This document shows positions 8,864 to 17,375 of a stretch of DNA of 64,000 nt, in pieces (the stretch's first letter is position 1; each line of letters begins with the position of its first letter). The translations under genes and the position numbers were made by a program. Source of the stretch: Corynebacterium massiliense DSM 45435 (GTDB lineage Bacteria; Actinomycetota; Actinomycetes; Mycobacteriales; Mycobacteriaceae); contig NZ_CP063189.1 in assembly GCF_028609805.1 (NCBI RefSeq), forward strand, positions 434,001 to 498,000, given 5' to 3'. The notes under the pieces were generated by a model. The model ran no database searches. It had not been told where the DNA came from and was given only the letters and a program-made list of their open reading frames with translations.

Positions 8864-8887
8864 CCCGGAGACGCTTAAGACATAGAA

Positions 8888-8938
8888 AAATCCCCGGGCT
8901 GGGACACTGCCGGATTGGATGCCCCGGCCCGGGGATTT
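8888..8938. terminator. Bidirectional intrinsic terminator
   Basis: AAATCCCCGGGC (8888-8899) pairs perfectly with GCCCGGGGATTT (8927-8938) around a 27-base loop. The A-run on one side and T-run on the other let it serve both convergent units, the binding-lipoprotein gene and the metNI operon. Confidence 0.8.
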
Positions 8939-8996
8939 CCGCTTACCTACGTCGCTCACACCCGCGAACGCCGTTAGCGCCCGCTCGCGGGGGGAG

Positions 8997-9698
8997 CTAA
9001 CGGCGCATGATCTTCGACGAGAGCCAGTTGCCAAAGAACTGGGCGGCCTGCACCAGCACGATGATGATGAGGGTGGCCACGACGGTGACCTCCCAGTCGT
9101 AGGCGCGGTAGCCGTAGACGATGGCGAAGTCACCCAAACCGCCGCCGCCGACGTAGCCGGCCATCGCGGACATATCGACCACGGCGATGAACAGGAAGGT
9201 GTAGCCCAACACCAGCGGGCCGAGGGCCTCCGGGATGATGACCGAGGTGATGATCTTCCAGGGGCCGGCGCCCATGGCGCGGGCGGCCTCAATCATGCCC
9301 GGGTCGATGGAGACGAGGTTCTGCTCCACCACGCGGGTGACAGCGAAGGTGGCGGCGATGGCCATGACGAACGTGGCCGGCTCGCGGCCGATGGACGAGC
9401 CCATCACCGCCACGGTCAGTGGCTGTGCGAACGCCAGCAGAATGATGAACGGGATGGGGCGCACGAAGTTCACCAGCACGTTGAGCAAGGTGTGGATGAA
9501 CCGGTTGTGCAGGATGCCGCTCGGGCGGGTGGTGTAGAGCAGCACGCCGAGGATAAGCCCCAGAAGGCCCGCGACCAGCATGGTCACCGTGACCATGATG
9601 AGGGTATCGCCGATTGCCTCGAACAGCGTGCCGCTTAGGCGATCCCACTTGCCGCCCGCGGCGAGGAGCGTGGTGTCAGTGTTCAGCGCGTCGGTCAT
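8997..9698 (-). CDS. metI: Methionine ABC transporter permease MetI
   Basis: A 233-residue permease with five to six membrane helices. The EAA-type cytoplasmic loop EAARAMGAGPWKIITSVIIPEALG is intact and includes the contact region for the ATPase, and the family sequence NRFIHTLLNVLVNFVRPIPF is present. It imports methionine (often D-methionine and the sulfoxide too) together with MetN and MetQ. The ATG overlaps the metN stop by 4 bases. It is the last gene of metQ-metN-metI. Confidence 0.93.
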   Translation of the reverse strand: MTDALNTDTTLLAAGGKWDRLSGTLFEAIGDTLIMVTVTMLVAGLLGLILGVLLYTTRPSGILHNRFIHTLLNVLVNFVRPIPFIILLAFAQPLTVAVMGSSIGREPATFVMAIAATFAVTRVVEQNLVSIDPGMIEAARAMGAGPWKIITSVIIPEALGPLVLGYTFLFIAVVDMSAMAGYVGGGGLGDFAIVYGYRAYDWEVTVVATLIIIVLVQAAQFFGNWLSSKIMRR

Positions 9699-10792
9699 CG
9701 CGTGATCTCCTCAATGTCGGTGGTCTGGGACAAGGTGTTGATGAAGCGGTCGATGGCCGCGTCATCGCCGTTGAGGCGGACGGTCATCTTGCCAAAGGAT
9801 TTGCGCTGCAGCGTGGTCACGCCGCCGTGCACGATGGAGATGTCCACGCCATCCTCGCGCAGGCGGGAGGCGGCCTCGAAGAAGCCGGAGTGGGCGCTTA
9901 AGTCCACGGTCACCAGCCGGCCGGAGTGGGCCAGGAGATCGTCGGCCTCCACCTGGTCCGGGGTGTTGCGCAGCGAGGTGGACACGAAGCGCTGCGCCAC
10001 CGCGGTCTGCGGGTGGGAGAACACGTCGTAGATGGGGCCTTGCTCCACCACGCGGCCGTGCTCCATGACCGCAACCTTGTCGGCGATGGAGCGCACCACT
10101 TCCATCTCGTGCGTGATCACCACGATGGTGATGCCGAACTCCTTGTTGACCTGGCGCAACAAGTCGATCACCTCTTGGGTGGTCTGCGGGTCAAGGGCGG
10201 AGGTGGCTTCATCGGCAAGCAACAGCGACGGCTGCGTGGCCAGCGCACGGGCGATGCCCACGCGCTGCTTCTGGCCGCCGGACAGCTGCTCCGGGTAGGA
10301 ACCGCCCTTGTCGCCCAGGCCCACGAACTCGAGCAGCTCGTTCACGCGCTTTTTCCGCTCCGCCTTGTCCACTCCTTGCAGCTTCAGCGGGTACTCGATG
10401 TTGCCTGCGGCGGTGCGGGAGGAAAAGAGGTTGAACTGCTGGAAGATCATGCCGATCTGGCGGCGGATGCCGCGCAGTTCCGATTCCGGCATGCCCACGA
10501 TGTTCTTGCCGTCGAGGAGAACCTCGCCGGACGTGGGGGTGTCCAGGCCGTTGATCTGGCGGACCAAGGTGGATTTACCTGCGCCGGAGTAGCCGATGAT
10601 GCCGACGATCTCGCCGGGCTCGACGGTCAGCGAGACATCGTCAAGCGCCGTCACCGCGCCCTTTTCCTTCTTGAAGAGCTTGTTCTTCGTGGTCTCGAAG
10701 GTCTTGGTGACGTCGCGGAATTCGACTCGGGTGCCCCGGGATTGGGAAACGGGGGAGCTCCCCGCACCTGGTTGCGTGCTTGGTTGTGTCAC
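9695..10792 (-). CDS. metN: Methionine ABC transporter ATP-binding protein MetN
   Basis: A 365-residue ATPase with Walker A GYSGAGKST, signature LSGGQKQR, Walker B LLADEATSALD and switch histidine VVITHEMEVV, followed at about residues 275-360 by a NIL domain (VTVDLSAHSGFFEAASRL ... MTVRLNGDDAAI). The NIL domain of MetN binds methionine and inhibits transport when the cell is replete, so feedback control is expected at the protein level. The GTG start at 10792 is preceded by GGGGAAAAG. A roughly 25-residue polar N-terminal extension precedes the ATPase core. Confidence 0.94.
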   Translation of the reverse strand: MTQPSTQPGAGSSPVSQSRGTRVEFRDVTKTFETTKNKLFKKEKGAVTALDDVSLTVEPGEIVGIIGYSGAGKSTLVRQINGLDTPTSGEVLLDGKNIVGMPESELRGIRRQIGMIFQQFNLFSSRTAAGNIEYPLKLQGVDKAERKKRVNELLEFVGLGDKGGSYPEQLSGGQKQRVGIARALATQPSLLLADEATSALDPQTTQEVIDLLRQVNKEFGITIVVITHEMEVVRSIADKVAVMEHGRVVEQGPIYDVFSHPQTAVAQRFVSTSLRNTPDQVEADDLLAHSGRLVTVDLSAHSGFFEAASRLREDGVDISIVHGGVTTLQRKSFGKMTVRLNGDDAAIDRFINTLSQTTDIEEITR

Positions 10793-10855
10793 TAGTTTCT
10801 TTTCCCCTGCAGCTTCTGGGTAAGCGTGTCGGTGGGCGGGCAGTTGGTAGGCCGG

Positions 10856-11740
10856 CTACTTGGACGCGTTGGCGTCAGCGCCGTCGGTTTCTTCCTCCAG
10901 GCGCTTGAGGATGTCCTGCAGCTCCTCGGCGGAGCGATCCACCGGGATGGAGGTGCCCGCGGAGTCTTCCTCCACGGCCTTTTGCACCTCGTCGGAGTGC
11001 CACAGCGCGGCCAAGTCCTTCAGTTCCTGGTTGTCGGCGTCCTCGGAGCGCACGGCGAAGACGTTGATGTACGGCTCGGCTTCCTTGGACTTCGGATCGT
11101 CCTGCGCGACGGCCGAGTGCGGGTCGATGCCGGCGCGGTCCAGGAAGGAATTGTTGATGACGGCGGGCTTGCCCTCGCTGTAGGCCGAGGAGGTCTGCTC
11201 CGCGCCGACCGGGGCGACCTTGACCTTGGACTTGTCCTTGTCGATGTCGTTCGGCTGCGGGCTCAGCGGCGCGTCCGGCTTGAGCTCAACCAGGCCCTTC
11301 TGCTTGAGCAGGTTGATGGCGCGGGCCTGGTTCGTGGTGTCGTTCGGGATAGCGATTTCCTCGCCGTCAATGCCGTCGAGGGAATCGTGGTCCTTCCAGA
11401 ACAGCGCCAGCGGAACGATCTCGGTGGAGACGATCGGCACCAGGTCGGTGTCGTTGCCCTTGTTGTATTCCGCCAGGTACTGCAGGTGCTGGAAATTGTT
11501 GGTGTCCAGCTTGCCCTGTTCCAGCGCCTGGTTCGGGGTGGTGTAATCGGAGAAGGGGACGATCTCTACCTTGTAGCCCTTTTCCTTCGCGGCGTCTTCG
11601 AAGGCGGACCACGCCTTCTTGGCGGCGTCGGTGGTGCCGACGCGGATGATGTCGGAATCATCGCCCGAGCCACAGGCAACGAGCCCAGTGGAGGCGAGGG
11701 TCACGGCTGCGCCGGCGGCGATAATGCGGCGGATCTGCAT
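10856..11740 (-). CDS. metQ: Methionine-binding lipoprotein MetQ
   Basis: A 294-residue NlpA-family binding protein. The signal peptide ends in the lipobox LVAC (cysteine near residue 23), followed by IRVGTTDAAKKAW where the mature fold begins. Recognisable stretches are YTTPNQALEQGKLDTNNFQH, IAIPNDTTNQARAINLLKQKGL and INVFAVRSED. It captures methionine outside the membrane for MetI/MetN. The ATG at 11740 has the ribosome-binding site AAAAGGA. It is first in the operon; a candidate McbR half-palindrome lies at 11885-11900 in the region shared with dnaE2. Confidence 0.93.
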   Translation of the reverse strand: MQIRRIIAAGAAVTLASTGLVACGSGDDSDIIRVGTTDAAKKAWSAFEDAAKEKGYKVEIVPFSDYTTPNQALEQGKLDTNNFQHLQYLAEYNKGNDTDLVPIVSTEIVPLALFWKDHDSLDGIDGEEIAIPNDTTNQARAINLLKQKGLVELKPDAPLSPQPNDIDKDKSKVKVAPVGAEQTSSAYSEGKPAVINNSFLDRAGIDPHSAVAQDDPKSKEAEPYINVFAVRSEDADNQELKDLAALWHSDEVQKAVEEDSAGTSIPVDRSAEELQDILKRLEEETDGADANASK

Positions 11741-11884
11741 GGTGTACGTGTCCTTTTCTTTAATGCTGTGCTTTCCGCAGCGCCGGGGCGTATGCGCGCA
11801 TGCGCTGGGAATAGTTTCGCTGGAAGTTCTGGGGCTAACCTAGCAACGTTTGAACCGCTTTGTCTACTTTGCTGAGCAACTTTT

Positions 11885-11900
11885 TAGACCGCTCAGTGTG
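11885..11900. promoter_or_regulatory. Candidate McbR operator upstream of metQ
   Basis: TAGACCGCTCAGTGTG fits the methionine-regulator pattern TAGAC-N6-GTCTA at 8 of 10 positions (perfect left arm, right arm GTGTG). It lies about 145 bases upstream of metQ, next to the dnaE2 promoter. One perfect arm is weak evidence; the context of methionine genes is the main support. Confidence 0.3.
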
Positions 11901-11916
11901 TTACCTTGTGTTCAAT

Positions 11917-11946
11917 TCGAACACAGGTGCCAATTCGGTCTACGAT
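11917..11946 (+). promoter_or_regulatory. dnaE2 promoter with candidate LexA box and leaderless -10
   Basis: TCGAACACAGGTGCCA (11917-11932) matches 11 of 14 LexA consensus positions and sits where the -35 would be. TACGAT (11941-11946) is a -10 six bases before the GTG at 11953, so the transcript probably begins at the start codon. A separate 17-base palindrome, GTGTTC-AATTC-GAACAC (11908-11924), overlaps the left half of the box. Confidence 0.5.
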
Positions 11947-11952
11947 GGGCGC

Positions 11953-14900
11953 GTGAGATTCTTCAACGGGCGGGCGCTGTCGTGGTCGCGCATCGAACGC
12001 ATCCTGTCCGGCCGCCCCGGACCTACGCCGGTGCCGGTCAACCACCTGGGCACGCCACCGGAGTCGGGCGCCGCCCCGGCTGCGGGCGAGGCCACGCAGA
12101 ACGGCAGCGGCCGTTCGCGTTCGCCGCGCGTCGCCTTCGCCGAGCTGCACGCTACCTCCGCGTATAACTTCCTTTCCGGCGCGTCCGAGCCGGAGGAATT
12201 GGTGCGTCGCGCCGTTGAGCTTGGCCTTTCTGCCTTGTGCGTGATGGATCGGGACGGCTTCTACGGGCTGATGAAGTTCGCAGAAGCCGCCGCCGAGGCA
12301 CAGCTGCCTACGGTCTATGGTGCGGAGCTCACCCTCGACGAGGGTGCGCTGCCGGTCCTGCCCGTCATCGCCCGCGGGCCGGAAGGCTACCGACGGCTGT
12401 CGCGCCTTATCGTCCGCGCCCGCATGGATGCCGGGGAGAAAGACAAGGTGTCCTACCCGCCGCTTACGGAGGTGGCGCGCCAATTGGGGGATACGTGCCT
12501 GTGTCTGGTGGACCACGCGTGGATCGAACACATTGACGCATTGCTGGAAACCTTCGGTCCTGCGAACCTCGTGCGTGAATACGCCTGCACCATGACCCCG
12601 GAAGACGCCGATCACCACGCGGCGTTGGATGCCTACAACAACCTCCGCGGCATCGTCACGGCCCTGCCCGGGGCCGCTACGCGTGACGATGTCCACTTAG
12701 CCGGCGCCAAGCGCGCCCTGGCGCGCCGGCAGTCGCTGGCGGATGCCGAGCCTGACCAGCACCCTATGGGCGCGGGCTGGCTGCGCTCCGGCGAGCAGAT
12801 GGAACGGCTCGTGCCAGGGCGCGCGGACCTCATCGCCGAGACCGTCCGGGTGGCCGAGGAGTGCGCGTTTACCTGGGATGCGCTTGCGCCCAACCTGCCG
12901 GACTTTACGGTGCCAGACGGGCACACGGAGATGACCTGGCTGCGGCACCTAGTCCGCGAGCGCGCCACCGCGCGCTACGCCAGCCGTCCGGCAGACGTGC
13001 AGGACAAGGCGCGAAAGCAGATCGCGCACGAGCTCGACGTCATCGACAAGCTCGGCTTTCCCGGCTACTTCCTCATCGTGTGCGACCTGGTCGACTTTTG
13101 TAAGTCCGCCAACATCCTGTGCCAGGGGCGCGGCTCGGCGGCCAACTCGGCGGTCTGCTTCGCGCTCGGCATCACCAACGCCGAGCCGATTTCTGCAGGC
13201 CTGCTGTTCGAGCGGTTCCTCTCACCGGACCGCGAAGGCCCGCCGGACATCGACATCGATATTGAGTCCACTCGACGCGAAGAGGTCATCCAATACGCCT
13301 ACGACAAGCACGGCCGGGACCGCGCCGCGCAGGTGGCCAACGTGATTACCTACCGCCACAAGGGGGCGACCCGCGACGCCGCCCGCGCGCTCGGCTACCC
13401 GCAGGGCGCGGCCGACGCGTGGTCGAAGGGGATCGCCGAGCCGCCTGCCGATGTCGCCGACCTCGCCGCCCAGTTCGAGGGCCAGCCGCGGCACTTAGGG
13501 ATCCATTCCGGCGGCATGGTGCTGTGCGATAGGCCCATCGCGGACGTGGTGCCCATGGAGTGGGCGCGCATGGAAGGCCGCAGCGTGCTCCAGTGGGACA
13601 AAGATGACTGCGCGGCCGCCGGGCTGGTGAAGTTCGACCTGCTGGGCCTGGGCATGCTCGAGGCGCTGCACCACATGATCGATCTGGTGAAAGAGTCCAC
13701 CGGGCGCACGGTCAACCTGTGGGAGCTGGACCTGGCCGAGCCGGAGATCTACGACATGCTCTGCCGCGCCGACGCGGTGGGCGTGTTCCAGGTGGAGTCC
13801 CGCGCGCAGATGTCCACCTTGCCGCGGCTGAAACCCCGGGTGTTTTTCGACCTCGTCGTGGAGGTCGCCCTTATCCGCCCCGGTCCCATCCAGGGCGGGT
13901 CGGTACACCCGTACCTCGCGCGCCGCGACGGCAAGGAATCCGTCACCTTCGACCATCCGGTGCTGGAGAAGTCCCTGGGAAAGACGCTGGGTATCCCGCT
14001 GTTTCAGGAGCAGCTGATGCAGATCGCCGTCGATGCCGCCGGGTTTACCGGCGCGGAGGCCGACGACCTGCGCCGCGCGATGGGGTCCAAGCGCTCCCCG
14101 GAGCGCATGAACGCGCTGAAATCCCGGTTCTTCGACGGGCTGGCGCGAACCAACGGCATCACCGGTGACGTGGCGGAAAAGCTGTGGCAGAAGATCGTGG
14201 CGTTCGCCGCCTACGGTTTCCCGGAGTCGCACTCGCAGTCGTTCGCCTCGCTGGTGTACTTTTCCGCCTGGTTTAAGTACCACTACCCGGCGCAGTTCTG
14301 CGTGGGGCTACTCCGCGCGCAGCCGATGGGCTTTTACTCGCCGCAGTCGCTCATCCAGGACGCGCGCCGCCACGGGATTGAGGTACTGCCGGCTACCGTT
14401 AACGATTCCGGGGCCGAGGCCCGCGTCGTGGGCGGGAAAGATACCCCGGCGAAGATCCGGCTGGGCCTGAACCTCATCAAGGGGCTGGGCGATAAGGCCG
14501 CCGAGCGCATCGAAGCGGCAGCAGCCGCCGAAGGACCCTTTCGCGACGTGCCGGACCTGTCGCGCCGGGCGGATCTCACCGTCTCCCAGGTGGAGGCACT
14601 TGCCACCGCCGGCGCGTTGGACTGCTTTGGGCTTACCCGCCGCCAGGCGCTGTGGCAGGCGGGAGTCGCCGCCACCGAACGCGACGGCATGTTGCCGGGC
14701 CTGTCCGCCATCGAGGCCCCCTCGCTTCCCGGGATGAGCTCGTTTGAGCTTTTGGCCACCGACGTGGCCGCCACCGGGGTCACCCACGACAAGCAGCCGA
14801 TGGAGACAATCCGGAACCTGCTTGCCGATGCCGGCATCCTCACCGCCGCCCAACTCCGCGACGTTCCCGACGGCACGCGCGTGCGCATCGCCGGCGTGAT

Positions 14901-15153
14901 CACCCACCGCCAGCGCCCCGGCACCGCCTCGGGACTGACATTCCTCGGAATGGAAGACGAGACCGGTCTGATGAACGTGATGGTTTCGCCGGGGCTGTGG
15001 AAACGGCAGAAGGTGCTCGCCCGCACCGCCCATTCGCTCATCATCCGCGGTGTCGTCGAAAACGCTACCGGCGCCATTAGTGTCGTCGCCGACAAGCTGG
15101 AGCCGCTCGAGGTGGGCGAGTGGTTCAGCCGCGGCTCCCGCGATTTCCGGTAG
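11953..15153 (+). CDS. dnaE2: DnaE2 (ImuC), error-prone DNA polymerase III alpha-like subunit
   Basis: A 1066-residue C-family polymerase. It has an N-terminal PHP domain (AELHATSAYNFLSGASEPEE, about residues 63-270), the palm with catalytic aspartates in PDIDIDIE (residues 431-438), finger motifs such as QGRGSAANSAVCFALGI and YGFPESHSQSFASLVYFSAW, a helix-hairpin-helix region and a C-terminal OB domain (VRIAGVITHRQRPGTASGLTF). The shortness relative to replicative DnaE1, the HATSAYNFL motif and the early C-terminal end identify DnaE2. It performs translesion synthesis with ImuA' and ImuB. The GTG at 11953 was chosen because of the -10 six bases upstream; the frame extends to 11860 but that part covers the promoter. 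Confidence 0.93.
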   Translation: MRFFNGRALSWSRIERILSGRPGPTPVPVNHLGTPPESGAAPAAGEATQNGSGRSRSPRVAFAELHATSAYNFLSGASEPEELVRRAVELGLSALCVMDRDGFYGLMKFAEAAAEAQLPTVYGAELTLDEGALPVLPVIARGPEGYRRLSRLIVRARMDAGEKDKVSYPPLTEVARQLGDTCLCLVDHAWIEHIDALLETFGPANLVREYACTMTPEDADHHAALDAYNNLRGIVTALPGAATRDDVHLAGAKRALARRQSLADAEPDQHPMGAGWLRSGEQMERLVPGRADLIAETVRVAEECAFTWDALAPNLPDFTVPDGHTEMTWLRHLVRERATARYASRPADVQDKARKQIAHELDVIDKLGFPGYFLIVCDLVDFCKSANILCQGRGSAANSAVCFALGITNAEPISAGLLFERFLSPDREGPPDIDIDIESTRREEVIQYAYDKHGRDRAAQVANVITYRHKGATRDAARALGYPQGAADAWSKGIAEPPADVADLAAQFEGQPRHLGIHSGGMVLCDRPIADVVPMEWARMEGRSVLQWDKDDCAAAGLVKFDLLGLGMLEALHHMIDLVKESTGRTVNLWELDLAEPEIYDMLCRADAVGVFQVESRAQMSTLPRLKPRVFFDLVVEVALIRPGPIQGGSVHPYLARRDGKESVTFDHPVLEKSLGKTLGIPLFQEQLMQIAVDAAGFTGAEADDLRRAMGSKRSPERMNALKSRFFDGLARTNGITGDVAEKLWQKIVAFAAYGFPESHSQSFASLVYFSAWFKYHYPAQFCVGLLRAQPMGFYSPQSLIQDARRHGIEVLPATVNDSGAEARVVGGKDTPAKIRLGLNLIKGLGDKAAERIEAAAAAEGPFRDVPDLSRRADLTVSQVEALATAGALDCFGLTRRQALWQAGVAATERDGMLPGLSAIEAPSLPGMSSFELLATDVAATGVTHDKQPMETIRNLLADAGILTAAQLRDVPDGTRVRIAGVITHRQRPGTASGLTFLGMEDETGLMNVMVSPGLWKRQKVLARTAHSLIIRGVVENATGAISVVADKLEPLEVGEWFSRGSRDFR

Positions 15154-15188
15154 TGGCCCAGTAAGTCTGGTCCGATAGGGTCATGGCT

Positions 15189-15644
15189 ATGGATTTCACC
15201 CCGGTCTCGCCCAAACTGATTGCAGCGCGTTTTCTCGCTACCGGGATCGTCTTTTCCGTCCTCATTGTCGCGTGCGTGGTCTGCGCGGTGTTGTTGCACT
15301 GGGCGTTTTACATCCCGGCCGGAATTTTCGCCGTGTGGGCGGTGGTTGAATTCGCTTTTATCCGTTTGCAGGTTAAACGCCTGGGGTGGAAGGAAACCGA
15401 GCACGACCTGCTCATCACCCGTGGCAGGTGGTGGCACACCCTCACCGTTGTGCCGTATGGCCGTATCCAGTTCATTGACGTCACTGCCGGCCCCATTGAT
15501 CGCCTCTTCGGGCTGCGAAAGGTTCAGCTCAACACGGCATCGGCAAGCACGGATGCATCGATCCCTGGCCTGCCTGCAGCCGATGCCGACGCGTTGCGGG
15601 ATCGGCTGACCCTCCAGGCCCGCGAGAAAGCGAGTGGCCTGTGA
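15189..15644 (+). CDS. Bacterial PH-domain membrane protein (YdbS-like)
   Basis: A protein of 151 residues with two adjacent N-terminal membrane helices (about residues 13-58) and a cytoplasmic bacterial PH domain (bPH2) carrying RLGWKETEHDLLITRGRWWHT and VVPYGRIQFIDVTAGPIDRLFGL, the family hallmark. It forms a unit with the next gene, which overlaps by 4 bases. Such YdbS/YdbT pairs are conserved in Gram-positive bacteria; protection against antimicrobial compounds has been reported for some, but the mechanism is unclear. The start at 15189 is preferred over the ATG at 15183 because TAGGGT (15176-15181) lies exactly 7 bases upstream of it. Confidence 0.82.
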   Translation: MDFTPVSPKLIAARFLATGIVFSVLIVACVVCAVLLHWAFYIPAGIFAVWAVVEFAFIRLQVKRLGWKETEHDLLITRGRWWHTLTVVPYGRIQFIDVTAGPIDRLFGLRKVQLNTASASTDASIPGLPAADADALRDRLTLQAREKASGL

Positions 15645-17092
15645 GTAGCGCCGACATCACGGAGCAGGGGTATCACCGGGTTCATCGCGCGACGCCCCTG
15701 TTGAAATTCTGGTCCGGCATCGTGGCGTTCGTGCTTGCCATCGTCATGCATTACGACAAGGTGGTGGCCATGCTGTGGGATTTTCTCACAACTGGCCACG
15801 GCAAGATTGCACTGGTAAGCGCGGTTGTGGCGGCGCTCGGTTTCGCTGTGGCCTGCGTCGGCATCTGGTTCGTTTCCGGTGTGTGGTGGCGGCGTATGGG
15901 CTATCGCGTGGGGGATCAGGAACTGTCGTTTCGCCACGGCGTCTTGTCCTCCCACGTGCGGACGGCGCGCTTTGAGCGCACCCAGGCGGTTGACGTGGTG
16001 GAGCCGTTCATCGCCCGCCTCTTCGGGCTGGCCGCTGTGCGGGTGGAGACTGCCGGCGGCGTCGATTCGGTCATCGTGATCAACTACCTACGCATGTCCG
16101 ACGCTGAAGCACTGCGTGACGTCGTCTTGCAGCGCGTGCGCGGCGCCGACGTCGTAGGCGGTGGGGAAGACGAACCCGCGTCGGGGTCAGAATCGGGACT
16201 CGAGACGGAGCCGGATGCGGATCTAGGGGCAGATGCGCTGATTTCGGAGATACCGCTCAATCGTTCCGTGGGTGGGGTGCTGCTGCACCCCTGGGTCATT
16301 GTGCTGGTTATCGGCGGGGGACTCGCACTGCTCAGCCCGCTGGGATGGGCGGCGGCGTTGCCCTTTGTGTTGGGAACTGTGCCCTCCGTTTTCCGGTTCC
16401 TTAACGAGGCGTGGCGGTTCACCGCGCACGTGAATGAGGATCCGGCAAGCGGGGACAGGCAGTTAGTGGTGTCCTACGGGCTGACTGAACGCCGCCGGCA
16501 GACCATCCGCGTCGACCGCATCCACGCGGTCGCGGTCCAGCGGCCGATGTTGTGGCGCTTCGCCGGGTGGTACCGGGTGGAGGTGTCCGTCGCCGGCTAC
16601 GGCAGTGTGCTGAGGGACAATTCGGGGTCGACTCGGGTCTTGCCCGTCGGGACGCGCGACGAGGCACTCGCGCTGGTGCAGCTGGCCACGGGCCTTAACG
16701 CGGAGGAAGTAGAAGCATTTGCTGACCCGGACGGTCATACCAACCCCACCTACACCACGCCCCGGGCGGCGTTCTGGGCCACGCCCATCGACAGGGCACA
16801 GCAGGCGGTCACACTCGTTGAACCCACCGCAGAGCACGCGGAGTGCGCGGTGGTGCATAAAGGACGGTGGGCCCGCCGGATGTCCGTAGTGGCTACGCCG
16901 CACATCCAGGAGCTGACCTATACGCGTGGCCCGCTGAACCGGATGATGGGGGTAAGCGACCTGCGGTTTAATCTCGTTCCCGGGCCTGTGTCCATGAACG
17001 CGCAGCAGCTACGCGCCGCGGACGCCACCGAGCTTTTGCACCACCTGCGCGGGAGGCAGCTGCCGCGTGTGCAGGAACGCTGTTCGCATTGA
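15641..17092 (+). CDS. Bacterial PH-domain membrane protein (YdbT-like), three bPH2 repeats
   Basis: A 483-residue partner of the preceding gene (GTGA overlap). It has two membrane helices near residues 20-85 followed by a first bPH2 domain (MGYRVGDQELSFRHGVLSSH, with TARFERTQAVDVVEPFIARLFGL), an acidic linker rich in Glu/Asp/Ser (about 175-205), a second helix pair (about 215-250) with a second bPH2 domain (TERRRQTIRVDRIHAVAVQRP) and a third degenerate copy (KGRWARRMSVVATPHIQELT). The repeats confirm the YdbT family. Its 3' end overlaps the convergent feoC-like gene by 125 bases. Confidence 0.85.
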   Translation: MSSADITEQGYHRVHRATPLLKFWSGIVAFVLAIVMHYDKVVAMLWDFLTTGHGKIALVSAVVAALGFAVACVGIWFVSGVWWRRMGYRVGDQELSFRHGVLSSHVRTARFERTQAVDVVEPFIARLFGLAAVRVETAGGVDSVIVINYLRMSDAEALRDVVLQRVRGADVVGGGEDEPASGSESGLETEPDADLGADALISEIPLNRSVGGVLLHPWVIVLVIGGGLALLSPLGWAAALPFVLGTVPSVFRFLNEAWRFTAHVNEDPASGDRQLVVSYGLTERRRQTIRVDRIHAVAVQRPMLWRFAGWYRVEVSVAGYGSVLRDNSGSTRVLPVGTRDEALALVQLATGLNAEEVEAFADPDGHTNPTYTTPRAAFWATPIDRAQQAVTLVEPTAEHAECAVVHKGRWARRMSVVATPHIQELTYTRGPLNRMMGVSDLRFNLVPGPVSMNAQQLRAADATELLHHLRGRQLPRVQERCSH

Positions 17093-17372
17093 TCCCGGGG
17101 CGAGCGGGCCGGCGCAGCGTAAGCAGTACGGGCCCGCGCGAATGGGCGGATCCACATACCGCGGCCGCGCTGCAAGAACCGCACCCCGCCGCTGGGCAGG
17201 CGGTCATCGTCTCCGCTGTGAGATCCCCGGTGGCTTCCAGGTGCGCCAAGACCACGTCGACGGTGCCCGGTTCTAAACCGGTACGCGCGGCCAGGGCGCG
17301 GCGGGAGGTAATACCTTCGGCCATCGCGGCGCGCACCGCGTCAATGGGGCCGGTCGTGTTCGGTGAATTCAT
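16968..17372 (-). CDS. FeoC-like small cytosolic protein with Cys cluster
   Basis: The predicted product has 134 residues. The N-terminal 55 form a winged-helix-like unit (GITSRRALAARTGLEPGTVDVVLAHLEATGDL), followed by CPAAGCGSCSAAAVCGS, four cysteines spaced like those of FeoC-type Fe-S or redox-sensing proteins. It begins 3 bases after the feoB stop and so completes feoA-feoB-feoC. FeoC proteins are thought to regulate or stabilise FeoB. The last 40 or so residues (Arg/Ala-rich) are encoded within the 3' end of the convergent PH-domain gene; I see no earlier in-frame stop, but that tail does not look like conserved protein. Confidence 0.6.
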   Translation of the reverse strand: MNSPNTTGPIDAVRAAMAEGITSRRALAARTGLEPGTVDVVLAHLEATGDLTAETMTACPAAGCGSCSAAAVCGSAHSRGPVLLTLRRPARPGINANSVPAHAAAASRAGGAKARWRPRRVAAARSWTQARERD

Positions 17373-17375
17373 GGC

